DNA from: Chrysaora quinquecirrha | Taxonomy: Eukaryota > Cnidaria > Scyphozoa > Semaeostomeae > Pelagiidae | NCBI GenBank assembly: GCA_014526335.1 | Contig: JACTAT010000107.1 | Span: 62,001 to 126,000, forward strand | DNA length: 64,000 nt | Direction: 5' to 3' | In this document: in pieces, positions 46,886 through 58,800 of the stretch | How the letters are laid out: each line of letters opens with the position of its first letter | Numbering within the stretch: position 1 is the stretch's first letter | Made by a program: the position numbers and the translations under genes | Notes under the pieces: generated by a model | What the model saw: only the letters and a program-made list of their open reading frames with translations | Databases searched by the model: none | What the model was told of the DNA's origin: nothing

Positions 46886-49800
46886 GTCACACAAATGAGG
46901 GCCTGTAGAATCGGGTTATTTGATGGCACTAAGTGCTAAGCAGAGAAACAACACAGCTTAAGACAACAATCATATATGCAAATATTTCCAAATGATATGC
47001 AAATATATGCATATATGCAAATATATGCAAATAGATATGCAAATATCTCCATTGCATATTTATCAATGGGGTCTTTTCATTCCTAAGATGATCAGAATTT
47101 ACGAGCGTGTGAAACAGAAACCAAGTTGTAACTAAGCATTCATCTTTTCAGAGCTAGTAACAAGGATGTAAGTGAAGAATGTATGAGTAATACGTCTAAA
47201 CAAAATGACGACACAGAAGCTGTAATCAAACAACAGAATATGACGTATGAGACGACAGAAGAGAGGCGAGGAAGACTGACCAAAACGAAATCCACCCAAA
47301 GCGATGAAGAAGAGCAGGGTTTGCCGCAGATATCAGGAGAAATAAATAGTGTATAGATTACTTTTAAAACAGGACTTTAAGATTGAATTAAATTGTAGTA
47401 TTGAAGCGCAAATTACAAAAGCGCGGATTTGTAAATAAACAGTGAGAAGTTGTGCATGGTTTGAATTTAAATGGAAAATTATAATTTGATATTTACCCGG
47501 TCTGCTCTGCTAACTCACTCAAAGCATTGCATGTATCTTCTTTTTCGTCTATATAAGCATTTTCAACTGTATACCTAAAACATTACATATACAAAGTTTC
47601 TGAATATCAAAATCATCATCATCATCATCATCATCCAACCGAAGACCGGTTGCTTGTGACATCATGAGAGAACCTCCTCCAAACAACACGGTCTTCGGCG
47701 GCGCGACAAAGCTGGACCATTGACTGTCCCGCCGTGCCTTTGAGATCAAAATACAATAGAAGATACACGACAGGAGGCATACTCTTCAGTGCCAAATAAA
47801 CACAGGGGGAGTATCAATTTTTCGAAAATTTTCCCACCCCCTGAGCTTATATATAAGGAGCCACCCGTTTATTAATTCCCAGATACCCAATGAAAGCAAG
47901 ATATTTTTTGTCGAGTCTTGCCCGGTTAGAGCCCCATTCTTCGTCTTTACAAGATACAATTATAACTTACGAAGCTAAGCTTCTCTTTAGAAGGCATTCA
48001 GTATATTGGTTGATAGATGTACGAATTGAAATTCCCACCCCATGAAACGTATTGGTTTTCTAGAAACGAATAAGTTTCTAGAAAAGTTTCACCACTGAAG
48101 AATATCACAATTAATAGGAACGTTCCTTGTCAACTCAGCTGGTCGGCAATATGCCTTTCATGAATTCTAGTCGCATAAGTTGCTTGGACTCAAAAAGGTA
48201 TGTAAGCAAACTGGACAATGTGCGGCGTGCGGGATTAGGTCAAATGGGGTTGTGAGCAATTTATATAACTACAATGCCTCCCAAAATGCTGGGAACATAA
48301 GATTGGTTGTTCTGCTCCACGCATCTCCACTCCCCCGTCTTTGAACAATGCTGGTTTGTTGAATGACTAGCCTTGGTACCCGCAGATATCGGTCGTGAAA
48401 GGGTTCAAAATTTTTCCGAGAAATGATTTGGAAAATACAGTGGATGGAATTTCCTCTGAATTGAAAGAAATCTATTTTTCCAAGCAAATGAGTTTCTGAA
48501 ATTTCGTATTGACGATAAGCCGATTCATCATGATGACTAACCTAACGTCATGATGACTAACCGCATTTTTTCAAGAATACTATATGCTAATTCAATCCAA
48601 AATCTGTGGTTCTTTACGATTTTGGAAAATTTCTTAGCCGAGGACCCTCTTTGGAAAATCCCGATTCTGAATGTGTCATTTGTTTTCCTGTGTGTAGAGT
48701 GGATCATACATACATACTCCATCGCAAACAGTTCTGTTTTATCAATATAGACCAGCCCTTGCCCGTTTTCCAAAAATACCATTTGTTTTGTGGTGCGTGG
48801 AGTGGATCTTGGGTTATAAGCGAACAGATAGAAATGCACATTAAGATCACCCTAAAGCATTCTTCAGCATTACAAAATAACATTGCTATTTGGAGGAGGG
48901 GGGGGGGGCGAGCAAGCGAGTGCTGCCCAGTGAAAGCGCCTGAACATTATGGGTGTTCCAAGTAGTTCTGGCAGGCATTGTAGGACCCCAGGAGAGCCTG
49001 TTGTCTTGAAACTCGGTCGGTAAATTATTGGTATATAAGGTTGTATACTAAAATCATTCGTTTAATCATCAAATAAAATCATTCGTTTAATCGTCAAAAT
49101 GGCTACTCGAAATCCGCATTTTTTCAAGAATACTATAGGCTAATTCAATCCAAAAGCCCTTGCCCGTTTTATTCCAAAAATACCATTTGTTTTGTGGTGC
49201 GTGGAGTGGATCTTGAGTTTTAATCGAACATATATACATGCATTAATGCATGCATATTTCATCGCAAACAGTTCTGTCTTATGAATATTGACCAGCCCTT
49301 GCCCGTTTGATTCCAAAGATACCATTTGTTTAGTGGTGCATGGAGTGAATCTTGACTTATAAGCGAACATACATAAATACATACATACTTAATCACAAAT
49401 AGATATGTTTTATAAATATAGACTAGCCCTTGCCCGTCTGATTCCGAAAATACCATTTGTTTTGTGGTGCGCGGAGTGGATCTTGAGTTATAAGCGAACA
49501 TATATATAAACATACAAGTAGTCTGTTTGATATATATATAGATACTAGATACGTTTCCGGGTAGAAATGCACATTCAGATCACCCTAAAGCATTCTGTAG
49601 CATTACAAAACAACATTGCTATTTGGAGGAGGGGAGGCGAGCGAGCAAGTGTTGCCCAGTGAAAACGCCTGAACATTATGGGTGTTCCAAGTAATTCTGG
49701 CAGGCATTGTAGGACCCCAAGAGATCCTGTTGTCTTCTATAAGGTTGTATACCAAAAGCTCATGTTTAATCCCAAACTTACCTTTGATACAGCATAAACC

Positions 49801-52800
49801 CACACGAAAAAGATAAGGGTTCTTCTCTGAGGCTTAATTCAACTTCAATTCTGACACTTAGTCTTGTCATCGTCAATAGAAAACACGGGTTTTTATTGAC
49901 TGTGGTTTTGTGGTGATTCCTTATTTTTGGATATAAATATGAGAAGGAATAGTTTAAAGGAGAGTATCAGAATTTTTTCAAGCTATTGTACATACATACG
50001 GCTACGGTCCTTTAACTGTGCGACTTACAGTATTCATTCTTTTGATTTTGGCTTGTGCTATCCGATTGCTAATCAAGACTTTTGTAATCGAGAGTACCAT
50101 AATTTCATAATGAGATCATACCCTTCAACGTCATCGTCGTCATCATCGCCATCCTCGTCGCCAATATCTTCTTCGTCAAGGTTATCGTCCAAAAGGAATG
50201 CAGGCTCTTCCTCAGAAAACTGCGCCTGAAAATAGATTTTATCAAATATCAAGAAGGCCTACAATGCATGCCGCATCCAGGCATGGAACCCCTTGTTTAA
50301 TATCACTTCAGAAGGATGGCGGAGAGAGTTGGTTCATTGATGTGGAAAGTTGCCCGTCCAGATTCTGACCTCATATAACCAAGCTGAACTTCAGTTGCCT
50401 AATGGAATCTGACAAAGCCGCTTGGCCACGCACTCCCCAGACCAGTAGTTAAATAATTCCAAGCCTTGTGGTACAACCTATGATGGGCACAACTGTCCTT
50501 ATATTAACGATCGGTTGTCAAGTGTCTTAATGTAGTTCTAGATGCAGATTATCTTTCAGTGTCTCTGGATCCATGATTTTTTTAAACCGGCATCTTATTA
50601 AAAACACCTGTAGGAGATTTCTTAAAGGAAAATCGCCAGGAAATATCGCTAAATATTTACCACTATCCCTTCGGTTGATCGCAATGACTCTAACATTTTA
50701 GGGATGATATTTTTCAAATATTGTTCCATTTCATTTTTCAAAACTGTCGACAAGGAAGAAAACAGTGCATATCTGAAAAACAAAAAAATCCTTAGTCAAG
50801 AAAAAGTAGCAATCCACAAGTTTAAATGCATTTATTCTCCATTTGAAAATCAAACATCGATTTCTTATTTAATTCTTACGTGCATCTTCTAATATCAGGA
50901 TCATCAGAATTTTCAAGCAAACTCTAGAAAAAATAATCAATATATCAATGAAATATAATAAATGTAATATATTGAGGTTTAATATGCGAAAGAGGCTTTT
51001 TTTTATACTGTAATCCCTCTGTTGCATAGCAAATTAAAGCTAGCGAAGCTTTTGTGTGTCTCTCATTTTGCAACAAAATCTATGTTGAGCCACAGCTGAA
51101 ATTCCTCCGAAAAATACAATTGTGACGATAGAAGCAAGATTTTGATACATTTGGTGCTATTGTTAAGTTTGAGCAATGAAAGTTAAAAAAGATAAATTTA
51201 CAAAACAGTTTCGAAAAACGTACCAATCCGAGCTGCATGCAGTCATGTGCAACACATTTGAAACTTTCTCCGCCAATATTTCTTGCAAGTGCTCCTAATG
51301 TATCTTGAAATGTAATGAACAATTCTAATATAGTACAGCTTCAGCTAAGTTAAAAAAAAAGGAAAAGGAATACCGCATTGAAGTTTATGGGTATCTTAAC
51401 GTTTAAAATTTCAAATAAACTTCTGCAGCAAAACTTAAACATTCTCTCCTCAGGCTAATTAGCTAATCTTAAAAAAAAATGGAATAGCTGTATTCTTAGG
51501 TCATGGCAAAACGAACAAACATTAACGGACAAACAATTCCACATTGATTCACATGTAATGTTTAGCTGTTTGGCTACGTCACAAACATTGCTTGGCAAGA
51601 AGAATTCGAATTGAAATGTTTCTGAAAATCCTCGAAACCATTTTACGTTTGTATTTAGTAAAAAACTGCTTGATAAGCAATTTTTTGTGATATGGCCAAA
51701 CAGACAAACAATGTGTTTGAAAAGCAAATTTCAAATATCTTAGAAGATACTTAGAAGCTTTTTCACCTTGCCACTCATCACGTAATAACATCAAGAACAG
51801 ACCGACAAGTAAAAATTTCTCTAAAATATCGAGCAACAATACATACCGACAGTTTGTGCCTGTAAACTTGAGGTTTCCAGAGTAGCTGGCTCTTTTAAGA
51901 ATACCTGTCAAAAACAAGATGATAAAAGAAAAATTCAACTCATTAAATTGATGCAAGAAAAAGTGAATCAAAATACCATCCAGTGAGATTGTACAGTGGG
52001 TGCTCTACCACTAGAAAAATAGTCAGTTAAAAAGGCCTATACAAGCATGTACATCAGTATAGAGGATATGCTTCATACTAAAATGTTTTTATGCAGAACG
52101 AAATATAACTGGGATAGAAGGGGGTGGACAAGAAGAGATTTTCAGAAAATACTCGAGCAATTGCTACTCATTTAGAAATCTTATCTAAAATTTGTAACAC
52201 GCACGGGCAGATTATGGTTGGCCATTCGAGGCATGGATATGGCAGGCACTTTTTAGAGAGCCTTTTTAGCTCTCTAACTAGTAGCACAGTCGATAGAACA
52301 GTTAACACAACGCAAAACGCAACAAGCTTGTTGTTTCTCCTAATCTTATAAATTGCTCACGTTTTCCCTAAAAATCTACTGTAGGGAAAAATCTTTGTTG
52401 ATAAAAAAGATATCGAATAGGCCAAAAAAGGAACCCCCAGAAGCAAATGATTCATATAAAATGCTTTCAGTTGCAGAATCGTTCCAAATTTGAGCCACCT
52501 AAACTTCAAAACTAATGAACATCTCTCGTAGAAAAAAGGTAAATTTCAACTGATCTTAATTCAGAGTAATCCAGACTACAAAATTTGTAGTCACAAATGC
52601 AGGTGTAACGAAATCAGCAATATAAGCAAGGTACAAAACAAAGGGTAACGGACGTTTTCAACTTGAGTGTATGGTGTGAATTGGTCCTCCGTTCTGTTCT
52701 ATCATGCCTTTCAAGCCTTGTTAGAAATACATCGATTTTTCTTCCAATTGTCGCCTTGACAAGGAGTCCCGCTCAGTTGCGTTACCAAAACGACCGGACA

Positions 52801-55800
52801 TGTTGGATGCTGCTTTCTGGAGCATACTTTTGTAATTACTGATTATCATACTGGGTTGCCCAACAGATTCAAATCAGGGCTACAGTTGACATCCGCTATC
52901 TCGAACTCTCAAGGGAAACTGGAATTTGTTCGAGATAGCCCCTATTAACATGCAAGGTTACCGATCCCAAATTTCATCAAACAAGTCTGATATTTTTTAC
53001 ATAGGAGTCAAAGCTCATCTATTTTCATCCCTACTGTTGGTGAAATTGAGATAATGGCGATGCAGCGCATCTCGAGAGAGAACAAGTTCATCTATTGTAT
53101 ACATGGCAGCATATCACTTAGCTAACTGCCATTCCCGCTCCGCTAGGCGAACTTATACATATTTTCAGCCTGTCTCTTTATCCAGTTCAGCAGAAAATTT
53201 GGCAAAGTTCGAGATAAACATCAGGTTTTCCTCCATGGGAAATCGAAAATGGTTCGAGACAGCGAATGTTCGAGATAACGGGGTTGAAGATAGCGGATGA
53301 TTTTTCTATACAAACCCTTATACCAAAACGAGGGGAAATGGAAAATCGTTCGAGATAGCGAATGTTAGAGATAGCGGGCAGTCGAGATAGCGGATTTCAA
53401 CTGTATTTTCTTACGCAATCCCAATGAATCAGGATCATTTTATTTGACGATTATTCTATTGAGGAGTTGAGGGTGTAGAAACAAAATGCTGATGCAGTAT
53501 CTTTTCTGGTTTCGTTACATCCGTATTTGAGATTACAAATTTTTGAGTTTGGCTTTCGCCGAGAAAAAAGCAATTGGGATGATAATTCTAAAAGAGGTTC
53601 TTATTAGCTTGAAGTTTACCTGCTTCATCAGATTTTGCGGCAGGAGAGTAGACTTATTTTTTGAGTCCCAGTTATCGCTCATCAGACCGAGACTAATACC
53701 AAACCGAGGTCGCTCAAACTGGGACTGGGAAAAAGTTGGCGCGCATTTAAACGAGGCTGGTTCATTGCATCCTCACAGCAAACAAAAGAGCACTATTCGG
53801 CAGCCGTTTAAGTACTAAATCACGCAAAAAGTTTTTTTGAAACATTATTTTTCACAGCGTTTTAGACCTGGTAGATTTAGGCCATTACTGTTGACATCAC
53901 TGTAGCCATGGTAATATGAGAACGAGGCAGAAAACGTAAGTCGAGAAAGATAACCGTTCGATTATGAGTCGTAGTTTGAGCGTCCTAGCATGTATTTCAA
54001 TAGCGATAACTACGACTCAGGTAATCAGTCTAGCAGGAGAAATTTTATATCACGTATTTAGTTGGAGGGGCTAGATTTTTATGCCCCATCCGATGTACGC
54101 GTATCTGAATTACCTTGAGGTGATCCATAAGGCCAGGGAAGTATGGCAACAAAGCATCTTTTGCTGAATTAGCTAAAAAGCAAATCGAAACATGAATTTG
54201 ATTTAAATGAAAAAAAAACTTCTAACAGAGTTACTCTAACTAAAACAAAAAAGCATCGACTTTGAAAAGAACCACCATTATTGAAAGATGACGGTATAAG
54301 AAATTTCAAAAACACATAGGCAAAAAACTACTTCTCAGAAATCTTTAATATGCAACGGAAAGGTAGAATATATAAGAAAAGAATACAATCTTACCTAAGG
54401 ATCCGATAGCACTTATCGCTAGCTCTGTTGCATATATACCCTGTAAGAAATATAGTGTAAGCCTATAAAATATATAATATATTGTATGTGTATAAACATA
54501 TTGTATGAAATGAATGGTTGTCATTCATGACAATTATACAGGGTGTTCCAGAAAAGGAGTCAGATAAAGCTTCGTTTTTCTTCATGCAAAGTTAATTTAT
54601 GAGCATAAATTTGACAGAATATTCTTATACGTGTTTATATCCAACGTTCAGTATGTTGTCAGTCTAATTCCAACATTTTTTGAACCTTTCGCCTGACTTA
54701 GCTAATTGGTGTATCAATAAACCCTTGATGTAACTTATCCCAGCACCAGACAATCCTGAATAACATGAAATGAGCGTAGAGTTTGTGCACATGCCTTACT
54801 TATCGATGAAATATAAAACAGCATATTTCTGTAAAGATGAAATGCACAAAAAATCCTTTGCATTATGACAAAACTCAAAGCTACGGTTCCTTAAAAAAAT
54901 AGATTTGAAAGCGGATTCTTTTCTTTCTGCAACACCCTGTACATAAATATGTATTGTTTTGAGGAAGGCTCAACATAGCCGAAACCCAAAAGTCAAAAGG
55001 GAGGAGAGCCTTGGGCTGTATGACTAGCAGAGTTATTCGACGATTTTATTGAGCTCTTTAGCTCAGCAGAAATGTTGTTGGCTCTCGTCTCCCATCTTTT
55101 GTGTTTTGCCACTTGTGGAAAAATCTTCCCTGTAAGAAAAGTAGGAAATGATGCGATATAGATGATACAAGAATAACAGACAAGAAATGGATGATCATAT
55201 GACGAGTACTGCCTTATAGAAACCAGACTGTAGGCATCAATATAGTTATCGGGGTATGCTAGAATCGTATGTTATCTGGATGGTAAATATCTAATTATGC
55301 AGCACGGTTCGAGCTAAGGCTTTCCTACCTTGTTTGAAATGATTGTGTTTAAAAATGTCTGAACGAGTTGTTCGAGATAAGGGATGATATCGTCTTTCTC
55401 TGAAAATAAACGAGAGGGTAAGATGAAGGAAAATATGATGAATTATACAAAAAAGAAGTCGCTTCGAGTCAAAGCCTACTTTGATGAAAAAGCCCAAAAA
55501 CATCTTCTGTGTGTCAGAAGGAAAACCTCCTCCACAACTCACTCAGTAAAATAACACATCAAAATAGCCATCTTGAATAAACGGTATAACCTCATCATGT
55601 TCTGATCATGGTATCCCTCCATTGTACTCGATGTCAGCCCTAAGCTGTACTAAGTTCAAGGTGCTGTGGCGCCATGGTGTAATCCAGCTGCCTCGTGGTG
55701 TCAGAAGCTCAGTGTGGTCAGGGTTCGAGCCCAGCCGCGGTAGCGTCACGGCCAGGGTCGAGGTCTCGATTAGTAAACCTACTACTGAGATCCTAGCGAC

Positions 55801-58800
55801 TGGCGCTAAAATACCATTTCACCTTCACCTTCACCTGTACAGAACAACCTCCACAGTGCTGATGATATCCCTCCACTGTACTGTACAACTTTCAATGTAC
55901 TGCACAGAAATACACAGCGCGTAAACAGTCAAAACTTATTACAAAAACAATTATGAATCGTTTGTCAAACAATGTTTGCCTGCTCGATCAGAGCATATGA
56001 GATGGCAACCTCGTCCCCAGGCCCAAAATCGAGTTTCCTCGAGTCTCAACCATCAAATCGATTTGGACCCTGGTACCGGCCACAAACTCTGCCAAAATAC
56101 TGGCAATTTCGGCCTAGGCATAAAAACAAGACGTAGATTCCGAAAGCAGACGTTCTTAGAAAGGAAATGTAACGAATTTCATTGATAACTGTAAGGCAAG
56201 ATACAATATCTCATGTAGCATCATTTTTTGGTTTTTATAGATGTTTTTTACATAGTTTTGAAGAACTGTGACGATACACATAAAACTTTTATTGTTTGAA
56301 CAGCCAATCAAATTGCGAATAGGCAAGGCCGATACCAGAGTCGAATATGGACAGCGGAGTTTCACGTAGAGGCCTATTCACCCTGGGGACGAGGTTGATG
56401 AGATGGTAAACTTCTTGCAACAATGAGTACGTCTTAAACTCTTTGACTTACCTACGTTTTCACATAACGAGTCCAGCGCATAATATATGCGTGTAAGGGT
56501 TGTCTTCTGCTTTGAATCCTGGGTATCGATTGTATTTTGTAGATGAACCAGTAACACAGGGACAATATCGGCATGGAATTTATTGATATCTGGCTAAAAT
56601 CAAAGGAAAATAATTTCTTACTTAATCCGTTTTGTAACTTCAATATTTGAATAGTCTTTGGGCATTACAAAATTTCAAAATTGCTAGAAAGAGCGGAACC
56701 ATTTTTGATAAAATCATTGGCAAAGCAAGATCTTTGGGTCACTTAGGAGTTTTGGCATCAAAGCACAAAAACCGGTTCTGTTTAGACAGAAAGAGTTCGT
56801 TCTCTCACTTGGACTCTTCAGTTAATTTTCTTTCAAATTCAGCTGCACTTTCTGATTGGTGCTTTTCGATAAACAGCTTCGTATAAATCTTCGTATATAA
56901 CCTTTTTCCAAAGTCTGTTCAAAACGAGTCAATTTCCGCACCAAAATTCTTGCTTGCATCGTCCCAGACTCGGAATATCTTCTAGCAACTGCAGAATTGC
57001 AGTGTCGTTCGAACTTCAAACCGAGAATCTCTCCAAAGTCTCCGAAAACGTCTGCTTTTGGTGGCAGAAGGTTTTGGAGAGCTCTAAAACCAGCCGTTTT
57101 CAGAAGAATGCCTTCGAAAAAACACACATTCCGAAAAAGAAGGCTACAGAAAAAGAATTGGCTAAGAAGAACCCGCTTTTAGAAACCTTACTGCATTTGG
57201 TTGACTGATGTTTCTTATAAAAAGGTTAGAAGATAAGAAGTTATTTCAATCATCTTAAAACAGCAAAACTATATATTTCTACGTTGCGCATAATTTCACA
57301 CTGGATACACTACGTACTCTCGAAAATGTCATCAGGAAATTCAAAATTGCAAAAATCAAAGCATGCATAGTTCCTGCGTTTTTATCGGGTGGGCCAAAAA
57401 GCGCCCCCTTTATCAAGTAGGTAACTCCCTTCACAGAAAATTCTAATGCGGCGCTATGTTTCCAGTGATTCACGATCTATAAATAGTTTCTTTACTTACC
57501 TGTAAATGTTCTCCAAATTGTCCAAGAGTGAATAAAGAAGCATTCCTAACTACGTGTGAATCATCTGATAAGCCTACAAAATCAATTTGACTGAAATTTA
57601 ATTCTGATATGAAATTGCCACTCTTCCAACGTGCTGTGGCCTTTGTAGCCTGCCGAATTCCTATCAAATATAATCAAATCTAGGTAGCGAGCCTATACGC
57701 AATACTGTGATGGATAGCAAAGGGGGGAGGCAATTGACCCTTAGATGTACAGGGATGTGCCCCCGAGTTTTTGCAAACCAACCAATCTTTAAGGAATTGT
57801 TTTACACATTCAGTCACCCAATTTTACGATTTTATTATGCATTTGTGTACCAAATGTCAAAGAAATTTGATTCTATACCCACTTTCAAGCTGTTTTAGAC
57901 ATAAATCCGACCCAGTTGTGGGGAATTTTAAAACAACACCCACCCATATGATGAGCACATACCTGTCAGCCTGCATTAGGGGGGGGGGGGGACGGGTGAA
58001 GTACCCCTCCCCTGGGTTAGATATACAGTACTGTTGTGGTATTTTGCACCAGAACGTAACAGAATCCTCGAAATGGGATCCAATATAACTTCGATTGAGC
58101 GCTCAAAGTGTTTACTAAATTTCTAAGGGGGAGTGTATTAGAAAAGAGAGGAGTTTCAGGACAAAAACTAACTTACCACGAGAAACAGTTTGCAAAGCTT
58201 CTTGAAGATGTCTACAAGAGAAACAGAGAAACAATGTTAATACCGTAAATCCTCCAATAAGCTCCCACCTTCAAATAAGCCTCCCTCGGTGGGGGGGGGG
58301 GGTAACTTAACAGTTTAGGGGGTACGGGGACGTGCCATTATTTAGGGGTACCTTTTTTCTGAAAAGTGCGGAATTATCGATATCGTTTTTAGAAGTATGT
58401 GCGGAATTATGGGTACCATTTGAGGAAACATGCAGAATTATGGGTACCAATCTGGAGAAATTTTGAAGAATTAAGCTTAGCATTTACAAAATGTGCAGTC
58501 CGGACTGATAACTCTTTGGACTATCAGCAAGGTTGCCCTTTAAACATTACTTGCTTTTCATGAGATGATTTTGTTATCTGAAAATGTTCTTTGCCTTGCG
58601 GAATATTGGGCATAACATTCATGTTCGCGGAATTATGGGTCACAATTTTTATCAGGTTTGCGGAATTATGGGTCACAATTTTTCAGACGTGGGCGGAATT
58701 ATGGGTCCAAATTTTGGACTGAAATGGCACGTCCCCGTCCAAAACTAGGCTTAGATACCCCCTTTGATAAAATAGAACAGATTTTTATCTCTGCTATACT

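Noticed and set aside
48606..48965. 119-codon open frame
   Set aside because: Lies across the CCCTTGCCCG tandem repeat and repeat H; opposite-strand frames are equally open.
57574..57667. Upstream extension of IPO4 exon w5
   Set aside because: The open frame continues by chance; the family sequence and phase require the acceptor at 57574-57575.
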